Positions 55,227 to 64,000 of a stretch of 64,000 bases of DNA are shown piece by piece. The DNA is taken from NCBI GenBank assembly GCA_033980235.1, contig CM067069.1, forward strand, positions 33,901,041 through 33,965,040, in the 5' to 3' direction. The position numbers and the translations under genes are program-made. The stretch's first letter is position 1; every line of letters starts with the position of its first letter. The notes beneath the pieces were generated by a model. The model ran no database searches, had not been told where the DNA came from, and saw only the letters and a program-made list of their open reading frames with translations. This DNA is from Diadema setosum (lineage: Eukaryota > Echinodermata > Echinoidea > Diadematoida > Diadematidae).

Positions 55227-57772
55227 TCCCCCGTCTCACGACATTCTGAGTAAGTGAAGTATGAATTATTCATGTGTTCATAAGTCAATTCCAGTTGGTA
55301 TGCTAATGAATCATGTGCCAACACAGGCAGCATTGACAGCTGCCGCAGACAGTGTAGGCTGGACTAAAAAAAGGAGGAAGCTGCTGATATGCATTATGGT
55401 CTTATGCATATTGAGTATATATGCTGACGTCATTGCAAGCAAAGCAGTTGCTGATGGGTAGCTACCTTGTTCATAGAAAAATTGACAAGAAACAGGGTTC
55501 AAAATATTTAAGAAATTCATGTGTAGTTCCATAAGGCCTCCTGACTGCACCACTCAGTTTTGTGTTCACTCTTTCCCTTGCTGGCTACGAGGTCTTGTGA
55601 AAAGGTCTATGGTATTATATGGGTATATTGTAACTCCCTCTTACGGTATGTAAGTGAATTTTTGAGGACCCAACTGTTTATATTCCTTTATTTCACTACA
55701 ATTAGAAACCTGATACATGTATAACAAGGTAATTGGGATAGTTTATGAGTCTTCTTTTCAACAAGATTTTCATGTATATGATATACATGGAGAAAAGTTC
55801 ATAAGGATTGGTATCACAAATAATGTTGTCTGCAGTTCAGTGCTGCTCTGCAGTTCAGTGCAGTAAAAAAAAAGTCTTCTGTACGCAATATTTACTTTCC
55901 ACAAAGTAATGTCAGGTATGTCTATATTATGGATAGGTTTTGCTTATCTACACTGGTATGTAGGCTTGAAATGTATTCCATTTGTATGAAGAATTTGAAT
56001 TATATGTTAGATAACATATACAAAGCAAGCATCAGTGAATTTGTATGGGTTTTGATATGTGCATTTTGCACCATAATGCACCATGCCTCGGTTACTTTGA
56101 TAGGGTGTAAACTGCAACAATCTTCGTGTTTGTAAACAAGTGCCAAGATCTGAACCCCCCCCCCCAAATATTGTTTATAACGCTGTATGTCATTATATCC
56201 CGCCTTAGTCCACCTTTCGTTTATTTGTGAATGGATGCCTATTTTGAAAACCTAATTGCTGTCTGTGATGATTGGTCAAGATGACCAGAGCAAGATGAGC
56301 TACTATGGGTATCTTGATTACAAGTATGAACCTTTGTTTTCCTAGGTGTGAAAGTCGGGGTAAAAAGTTTAGGATTTTTTTGTTTTACTGTTTTTTGTTT
56401 GTGGATGAAACAACTGGAAAAACAAAGAATTAATTTTGTGTGACTTAATACCTCCACCAAAAGGCTAACTTTTAATGCAGGTGGAGGTGACTTGTTTCTT
56501 CAAAAATTTCTGCCATTAAAAAAAAAAAAAAGATGGGAATGAATTTTAATGAAAATTTAAGGTGGGGTCCTAACTAATGATTTTACGCCAAAAACAAAAT
56601 TAATCTGCAAAGGAAGGGTGTAAGAAAAATATCTGAACCCTGGATTGTTTTTTCGTTACGACAGATATGTAATAATGAGATGGGGAGAGTTTCAATCTTG
56701 ACGACGTCTTTACACCTCAAAGAATGTCTATCTTATAAGATGCTTGCTTAAAAAGAAAAGAAAAACAAAGAAAAACAAAATAAAACAAAACAAGGCAACT
56801 TTGTAACGAGCATTGACCACTGCCAATTTAATCTTTTGCTTTCTTTTTGTAAAGCGCATTGATTTTTATACTGCATTATATAGTCGCATGATATTTTTTT
56901 GGCAAAGAAGCTGCCCTGGCATCAACCTGTACTTTCTAATTCACTTTCAGGTGATTATAACCACTCAGTATTTTGCCTTTTCAATCGCAACAATTATATT
57001 GTTATATTTTTGTACAAGATCAAGGACCGCCATTTTTCAGAATCTCAAAATAAAGTGCAAATATAACTTTAAATGTTGAAAATCATTTTTTTTTTAACAA
57101 ACTTTACTAACCTCATGACATGTGTTTCTATACGCGTAGTATCAGAAAGCAATGCTTGCTGTCTATATATTTGTTTTCTTTTTACATATTGTATTCTATT
57201 AAATATATCGATTAGTTTCCCATATTTGGTGTGTTTTCGTATGATTGTGTATAAGTGGTCTTCATGATTATTTCCTGTCCGTGGTCGTGTGATCGAGAGC
57301 GTCTTACAGTATGTGACACGAAGCTGGCCGAGGCGTGATGACGAATGTGCGATTATGGGATGTGTGTTAATCTCTCAAGGCTTGAAACAAACATATACAA
57401 ACCACACACTTATTATGTACACAGAAATCGCCAAACTAGAAACGTGGACAAAGTAGCTTGAAAAAGGAAATCATACATCTGGTGTGTGTCTAGGCTGGCT
57501 AACACTGTACTTAGCAGTCATGTTGAGGGGAAATATGGGGGGTGAACATACAACTATAGCATTGCAAATTTTCACCTCGAATAAATGTACCATGGGTCAA
57601 ATGGAAAAGCTTTATCCAAAGAGACACTGTACCCATACCCCAATTTGCATAAATCCAAATTAATCGGGAAGGGTATAAAAGTACAGTATTTTATCTAGTT
57701 TTGGGGATTGAAAAAAAAAAGTAATTGGGACAACGCAAAACAGCAAAATATTGTCCATGATCAAGGGTTATA
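55227..57772. other. intergenic AT-rich DNA
   Basis: No gene is supported. Poly(C) at 56154, poly(A) near 56518 and 56755. A dispersed repeat with GAAGGGTG...TATCTGAACCCTGGATT (56616-56650) also occurs at 60661-60698. Confidence 0.45.
56570..56720. repeat. dispersed repeat shared with 60640-60760
   Basis: GGAAGGGTGTAAGAAAAATA and ATCTGAACCCTGGATTGTTT here; GAAGGGTGAGAAAACTATCT and GAACCCTGGATTTTTTT at 60661-60705. Flanking AAAAACAAAATTAATCTGC / AAAAACTAAATTTCCATTG also align. Confidence 0.5.
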
Positions 57773-58075
57773 AGCAGGGGCCGCGGAACGTTTTTCAGTT
57801 TGGGGGGGGGGGGGCTGCGGGACCGAAGGGGGTGTCAAGGTCATCCCGCCCCCCCCCCCCCCCCCCCCCCGCGTAGACGCACCGGCGTAGCCACGATAAG
57901 TTGTTATGATCTTGGGGGGGGGGGGGGGGGCAGTTACAATGCGATGGAGTGAAGCGACCGAGCCCGAGCGAACGGAGCTAGCGAGAGGGGGAGGGTGTGG
58001 GAGGGGGGTGTCCCCCCTCCCACGGTGAGAACTTTTTGCATTTTGATGTTGTAAATGGTGCAATTTGATGCATGT
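57773..58075. repeat. GC-rich dispersed repeat with long G and C runs
   Basis: Contains three homopolymer runs (57802, 57851, 57915) plus GAGGGGGAGGGTGTGGGAGG, GTGTCCCCCCTCCCACGGTG and GAGAACTTTTTGCATTTTGA. A second partial copy is at 58510-58570, interrupted by element B. Confidence 0.65.
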
Positions 58076-58509
58076 TTTTGCGTGTTTTGTCGACATGAAA
58101 CGGCCCCACTTGTTAAAGGTAGCAGGATAGTTTATGTGGATTATTATTGAACAATGATTTGCCTATAAAGTGGCAGCATTTAAATAAAGTTCTTGTATTA
58201 ATTCTAACAATGAATTTCATGAACGCTGTCTGTTAAGCAGTCAAACAGAAAAGGCACGCACACGAGGGTGTACATAGGGGATATCTCTCCTCCCACATGA
58301 AGGTAATTTTACATTTTCAGACCTGAAAGTCAGCGATCTGGTGCAAACTTTTGGTGCAATACTTGGATTTTTTTTTCTAGCCCCCCCCCCCCCCAAAAAA
58401 AAAAAAAAAAAATGATAATAATGGAAATGTAGGGCTTTTTCTCTCAGGGAAGTCACGGCAAAATCACGGCATTTAGCTCATATTCATCTGTATGTACAAA
58501 GTCTAATGA

Positions 58510-58570
58510 GGTAGAGGGGGAGGGTGTGGGAGGGGGATGCCCCTCCCGCTCGACGGAGCTTTTGCGTTTT
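58510..58570. repeat. second copy of the GC-rich repeat, left part
   Basis: GTAGAGGGGGAGGGTGTGGG, ATGCCCCTCCCGCTCGACGG and AGCTTTTGCGTTTT match 57988-58050. The copy resumes after element B, with GGGGGGCGACCGCCCC and TTGCTACGCCGGTGC at 59524-59579. Confidence 0.55.
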
Positions 58571-59445
58571 TATACCCCGCCAAACGAAGTTTGAAGGGGG
58601 TATATAGGAATCAGCGGACGGTCGGGCGGTCGGGCGGTCGGTCGGGCGGTCGGTCGGTCGGGCGGTCGGTCCGTTGCAAATCTTGCGTCGCGAACTACTT
58701 CCTCAGTTTTCAACCGATTCCCATAAAACTTGGCACAGATGTGTGCCTTGGGTTGTAGATGTGCAAGACGTATTTTTTGACAGTACCCAAAAGTACGTTG
58801 CCATGGTAACGGCATATTATGGGCAAAAATGGGTACAAATCTTGCGTCGCGAACTCCTCCCACAGTTTTTGATCAATTTTTATGAAATTAGGTACAGATG
58901 TTCATCTGAATATGTTAATGTGCAAGACACATATTTCCGCAGTGGCAAAAAGTGCGTTGCCATGGTAACGGCATGTTATTGGTAAAATATAGGGCAAAAT
59001 GCTTCATGGCAAAACTGCTTCATCAGTGTTCTTCCAATTCTCATGGAATTCATATTGAATGTCTGTCTTAGGATATAGGTCAGCATGACACATTTCTTGA
59101 CAGTGACAAAAAGTATCTTGCCATGGTAACAGCTCACATATTATGAGCGAAAATGATGGAAAATTTTGTGTTGCAAACTACTTCCTCAGTTTTTGCCTAA
59201 TTTCCATGAAACTTGGTACAGATGTGTGCCTTTGGTTGTAGATGTGCAAGACGCATTTTTCGACAGTACCCAAAAGTACGTTGCCATGGTAACGGCATAT
59301 TAATGGCAGAAGATCAAGGAAAGATCTTGCGGATTTAACTACTTCCTCAGTTTTTTGACCAAAGCTTATGAAATGTTGTTTTGACCAAAGCTTATGAAAT
59401 GTTGTTTGGCGGGGGTATAACCAGTCGCTGTAGCGACATTTCTAG
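58571..59445 (+). mobile_element. pearl-like / Helentron-associated element B
   Basis: 5' TATACCCCGCCAAACGAAGT; inverted subterminal copy GTTTGGCGGGGGTATA at 59404-59419. A GGTCGGGCGGTCGGTC microsatellite follows the 5' end. Five cores of about 157-160 bp (starts near 58678, 58835, 58990, 59160, 59318) carry GCGAACTACTTCCTCAGTTT and TTGCCATGGTAACGGC. The 3' end is the hairpin GTCGCT-GT-AGCGAC then ATTTCTAG. TT flanks both ends. This is the clearest member of the three. Confidence 0.8.
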
Positions 59446-59639
59446 TTAGAATTGAAATAAAGCGAAATAAAACGATCGGAATGTAAGTGATAAGTCTTGT
59501 GCACTCAGCATTATTCAGAATCTAAAGGGGGGCGACCGCCCCCATCGCTCCCCCCCTTTTTTTTTTGCTACGCCGGTGCTTAGACGGGAACTTTATGTAA
59601 GGGCGGAATCTGTGAAAATTCAAATTCATGGGTGTTGTG

Positions 59640-59707
59640 ATTTTTTCCCCGATTTTTTCTTTTTTCCTTCTTTCTTTCTTTTTCTTTTTCTTTCACGAAA
59701 CAAAAGT

Positions 59708-59738
<31 letters not shown>

Positions 59739-59765
59739 GGCTGCAGCCCCCCCCCCCCCCCCTAG
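59640..59765. repeat. low-complexity block: pyrimidine tract, TG repeat, G and C runs
   Basis: TTTCTTTCTTTTTCTTTT, GTGTGTGTGTGTG, then a G run and a C run separated by CTGCAGC, themselves a potential hairpin. The flanking AGTGATAAGTCTTGTG occurs at 59487 and 59765. Confidence 0.75.
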
Positions 59766-59829
59766 TGATAAGTCTTGTGGCCCCGTTGTGGCGACAAGAC
59801 GTAGCTGCAAAGGCTCCTGACTAAGAGTG

Positions 59830-62198
59830 ACTTACTAAATTCCCAAATTTATTTTCCTCCTCTTCGGAAGTGCATGGAGTGGTATTCAAACTGCGGGAAT
59901 TATTTTTAGACCCTGTAAAATTATTGTGCATGATTATGTTTTAAGGTGGTCCCCTAATACATAACTGTATTTGGGATAATTCACATACCAGAATCTTGAG
60001 ATTGATAATGACCACTACATGTATATGGACGTTTTTTAATGTTAAATGTTCTAATCGACCATGTTAAATGGAAAAACAGTAATTTACATGTACAAGTACG
60101 TTTGAGTTGATGTCCCATTCCCAGATGCAACTCAACCGCCATATTATGTTTTTAACGGACTTTGGCGATGCGCATTTTTTTTTTATGACCTTTCAAAATA
60201 ATGGTCCAAACCACCTGCTGAATAACAGCATTCCTGCACTTGTTTTCCTGATTATGTACGGTGTGTATATGCTATATTCTCTGTGAATCTCTTATTTTCA
60301 AAGGAATTACCACTGTTACAGATCATATCTCCATTAGCTCTCGCTCTGAAGCCATTATCCATCATTTTCAATTACAGTCATCCCGTAGTGAGATTACCAC
60401 ATTTATATAATAATAAATAACATGTACTCAGCTTATGTAATTCTGCCTACCAAGCAAGTACAGGTATCATTAAATAACATATACAATGTACTTGGCTTAT
60501 GTAATTCTGCCTACCAAGCAAGTACATGTATCATTTTTAGCTAGGCAACACGGAAGATTTCGTTATTGAAAAGAGTCCATCTGTTTTAATCCTTTGTAAA
60601 CTTCAGACTGTAGTTTAAACTTCACTTCTAAACTGGTAACTATGGGCGAAAAACTAAATTTCCATTGTGAAGGGTGAGAAAACTATCTGAACCCTGGATT
60701 TTTTTTTTCTTCTGTAAAATGGATTTGTAATAAAGAGATATGGATAGCAAGCTTTGCGAACTTCAATAATCACCTGGTCCGCAGGTATGTACGTGAAAGT
60801 TTGTGCACATCTGGTAATCTGGTACATTGGTGTAGAAAATAATCACTTTTGGTGTGTCCATATGAAACGAGCCATTGTGAATAAACTATACCCTCCTTGA
60901 GCGTGAATACGAAGACACTACTTCAAGTTTGTGGGTATAAAGTTATGATGGCATTGTGATTTTTATGACATGCACGTCCTCTTTCAGCACCTTTTGTAGA
61001 TTCGCAAACTACTGACCTTTCACACAGAACTGTCCCAATTCAAATTGTACACAGTTATGCTTTATAACAAAAACAATACTTGGACTGCTGAATACTTACA
61101 TTTTGTTTCTTGTATGTCTTTTTTCTTTATTCGTATAACTCGCGTATATATCATCTCATCAAAACAGTATAGTTTATTTTATCAACACCGACAGAATATT
61201 GTGACATTTCAGGTGCGTATACAAAAACGAGTCATGTGACTATAGATATCTCACAAAATGATATACTGTGGTTTGCATAGTATTTATGAATTTCGACACA
61301 CAGGAGTTGGCATTTCATACGATATCGTCTTCTCGCAATTATCCTTCACGGCTAGCACAGTGTGTCGACAAGTATCATTAATAGTTGCATGTATTTCTGT
61401 GACTTACCAATGATCCCAACCTGATCATGAAGCACCTGCAATTTTTCACCTAATACAAGTTTAATACTTGTCACTTTAATCAGTGCCAACATTATAACAG
61501 GTAAATGATTTAAAGAATGTATAAAGAATATTGTATAATTTTCCAATAATGTTTTATTTTAAATACAAGTAAGTCTGTAAATACGCTTGAAACTGGGATC
61601 TCAGGGCATTATGCCAACAGACTCTTGACGCCTACAGTGCAGGAATTGTTGATTTCAAAATTTAGCTTATCCAATTCATTTCACTTACTACCTGCGTCCT
61701 AAGTTTGAAATTTTGAAAAACGAACAAACAAAATTAATAGCCACTTAACAATACCACTGCAACACCATGCACGACCTGCACCATTTTCAGATTATTGTTT
61801 TTCTGAATGCATGATTGCGGTGATGAATCGAGGTTGCTTTCTTACAAGCAATCATTGCTTCCTTTGCGCCAACGTTAAACAAATCAAATTTAATGTGTTC
61901 AACATCTATACATAATGCCACGTACAACGGTCGTATAATATAGCTATATGTCATGTGTAGGCTATAATAGTCAGAACCCATAACAACATTCCGTTGATAA
62001 ATACTGTATTTTATTGCTAGGTGCAAAATATCGAGAAGCTTGGTTGTAAAGGACTTCGGATACGTCCTGGTGGATGTAATAATATGGATGTCGAGAAGCA
62101 CATTGTGCGATTTCAAGTTCGGTGCTAGTGCTGTTGCTATAGTGCTTTCTCCCAAACAACTGCCTTAAACAGTTAAATCGAGCTCCATCACCGACGGG
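59830..62198. other. intergenic AT-rich DNA
   Basis: No convincing gene. The 122-codon minus-strand frame at 61787-62155 has no recognisable domain or splice context. Contains the tandem repeat at 60414-60535 and the dispersed repeat near 60640-60760. Confidence 0.4.
60414..60535. repeat. 64-bp tandem repeat, two copies
   Basis: GCTTATGTAATTCTGCCTAC followed by CAAGCAAGTACA occurs at about 60431 and 60495. Confidence 0.85.
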
Positions 62199-62323
62199 CA
62201 GGGCCCTGTCTTTATAAAAACTTGTGATAGAAATCAATCACAAATCTCTTGAAAGCTGCAATGCAAGTTGCGATTGATTTGGGGACCTATGATTGATTTG
62301 AAGTCTTTATAAGACGGGGCCTG
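62199..62323. mobile_element. 125-bp MITE, CAGGGCCCTGTCTTTATAAA ends
   Basis: CAGGGCCCTGTCTTTATAAA at the left; GTCTTTATAAGACGGGGCCTG at the right (imperfect). GATTGATT / AATCAATC inverted repeats inside. Confidence 0.75.
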
Positions 62324-62825
62324 ATACCGATCATAATTATCGATCTCTAACACTATAGTGTTACTTCACACCACTGTGTGAAGGGCACGGGATTGCGCTG
62401 GCACTATACGAAAAAAAAGTGATGACACTTTATTCAATTTAAAAAATGTCTGTTTAGGTTTAGACACAATCCATGATGGGAAGGACGGATTAAAATGCCA
62501 CAATATTCATCATTTCTATAGAAAAAAACCCCAACAACATACAGTGTACAATTATACACCTTCATTTTGCTCTAAGGATAAGATTAGTAGCTATGTCTAC
62601 AGTGTTCGTGTATGTTCCACATTATCTATAATACACGTACAATGTGGATCTATTGGATGTGATGGATCTCCCACAGAGCAACGGTAGTTAACACCAACAC
62701 CGAACTAAAATGACAAATTTGATAATCCCTAGAGGATGGCGTTAGCCGCTGAGGAAAAACATGTAAATTGCCGACAAGAATAGTAGGGCTCGGTTCAGTA
62801 GACGACTTTCTGTTTTTTTCAACAC

Positions 62826-63011
62826 CGGGGGGGGGGGGGGGGGCATTTCATGAAGGAACTTGTCGGATAAATTTAATGTCCGACAAGTCAATTATATCCG
62901 ACAAGTTCAGAGAAATCAGCCAATCAGACTAAAGAATTTCTCAAAACTTGTCGGATATAATTGACTTGTCAGATATTTCATCCGACAAGTTCCTTAATGA
63001 AGTGCCCCCGG
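62826..63011. mobile_element. palindromic MITE, CCAATCAG core, G-run end
   Basis: GGGCATTTCATGAAGGAACT ... AGTTCCTTAATGAAGTGCCC. The arms contain alternating CTTGTCGGATA / TATCCGACAAG units. The centre AATCAGCCAATCAGACTAAA is the CCAATCA core of the family. The left G terminus is expanded to about 17 G. Confidence 0.85.
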
Positions 63012-63840
63012 GTCCAACATTTAAAGCTACCCAAATTACGTCATAATTTTGAGGTCAACCTGCTAATTAACACGGACTGATTCGAACTTCCTACGGGATT
63101 ATTACTGATGCTGAAATATTTCATGTAATATTTCTAAAAAAGCAACAAGAACCATTCTATGCACTTAATACAATAATATGCTTTTAAACTATGTTTTGCC
63201 GAAAAGCGAGTCAATGGTATGATGAAAACATGATGTAATTGACATTTCTTTTCTACAATAATTTTATGCCAAATTGTAAATAACACCCCCACATGAGTGT
63301 TTTATCGTAGGCCCTACACTTCAGACACAACACAATCATGGTATCACCAATACTTCAGGTAGTAGGTCCTAATCACAACACTGAATTCAGGGCTCCCAAA
63401 AGACGATGACTTTAATGATGAATTATGTTCTTGGTAGGTATGTACACCAGGCTACATGTTGAATTTGTTTATTGGTGTGTATAACGAGTTCAGAAGTAAC
63501 TAAGCAGTTAGGTCGCGTATCTAGAATTTTTAGAGATGATGTTGTTGAACAGATCTGTCTTTAATACCCACACTTCCAATAACCATGATAACGTTTTTAC
63601 CTCAGCTTCTTAAATTGCAAAGTTATGGAACATACCGGGAAATAGATATTATATGTAGATGCTAGTAGTAGGAATTAATTTTAAATTAGCTGAAATAAGC
63701 ACATGCCTTGAAGAAAGAATACATGGTACACTATTTATGTACTCTATTATGACTTACGTATACTTCTCCATCATTTTCATCCATTGGTTGGTGTTACAAG
63801 ATAAAATATTTGTTTAACAGTAAAACGGACAAAATTTATG
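63012..63840. other. intergenic AT-rich DNA
   Basis: No gene or repeat recognised. Confidence 0.45.
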
Positions 63841-63854
63841 AACAAACATTGGAC

Positions 63855-64000
63855 AGAGAGGGAGCGAGAGAGAGAGCACGGGAGATAGAAAACATGCTAT
63901 AATAGCACAAGGTTAGCCCGAACAAACCAACAAACACATTATACGAACACATATACATTATACAAACACATATACATTATACAAACACATATACATACAG
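63855..64000. repeat. GA tract and 20-bp tandem repeat at window end
   Basis: GAGAGGGAGCGAGAGAGAGA, then ACAAACACATATACATTAT-type units (about 20 bp) from about 63930 to the end; the array may continue beyond the window. Confidence 0.8.

Noticed and set aside
61787..62155. 122-codon minus-strand frame
   Set aside because: No recognisable motif, AT-rich, no supporting exon neighbours. Kept as unknown rather than called a gene.

Overview
This is eukaryotic, intron-rich, transposon-dense DNA. The gene structure (short GT-AG exons tens of kilobases apart), the many small terminal-inverted-repeat elements and the very frequent poly(dG)/poly(dC) runs suggest a marine invertebrate deuterostome, most likely an echinoderm of sea-urchin type. 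The organism is inferred; no species-specific gene was identified.

Only one convincing protein-coding gene is present: a TRAF3-like adaptor / RING E3 ligase on the + strand from 20713 to 50019, in five coding exons. Exon 1 gives the RING start and exon 2 the RING end. Exons 3 and 4 give two TRAF-type zinc fingers. A long last exon carries the coiled coil and the complete MATH/TRAF-C domain. The splice phases join into a 569-residue protein, close to the length of vertebrate TRAF3. A noncoding 5' exon must lie upstream of 20688. Introns 1, 3 and 4 are about 6.8, 13.4 and 6.5 kb and are largely mobile-element DNA.

1-20 kb (upstream, intergenic or 5' intron): a nested transposon mosaic. It holds an AACGTT-rich inverted-repeat element (3205-4588), a GAGAGTTGAGCCAC-rich TIR element (5277-6352) and a 6-kb element with long TCGATC-rich inverted repeats (6771-12790). 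That last element contains another long-TIR element (8771-9921) and, in its right end, a P-element-like transposon (10399-12781). The P-like element has a 31-bp TIR, an 8-bp target duplication, a 19-bp subterminal inverted repeat and a THAP-domain exon remnant. From about 13.96 to 19.4 kb there is a roughly 300-350-bp satellite arranged as two opposed arrays, itself invaded by three different elements.

20-50 kb (TRAF locus): the introns hold a pogo/Tc1-like element inside a MITE and a hAT-like element inserted exactly in the B box of a tRNA-derived SINE. They also hold a 362-bp tandem duplication abutting a palindrome, a dead RTE-type LINE broken by four insertions, and several repeat families with two or three copies.

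50-64 kb (downstream): 3' flank with more MITEs, and two elements built like oyster 'pearl' / Helentron-associated elements (subterminal inverted repeats, internal microsatellite, tandem cores, 3' hairpin). A third of the same build lies in the satellite. No tRNA, rRNA or CRISPR, and no second gene, could be supported.
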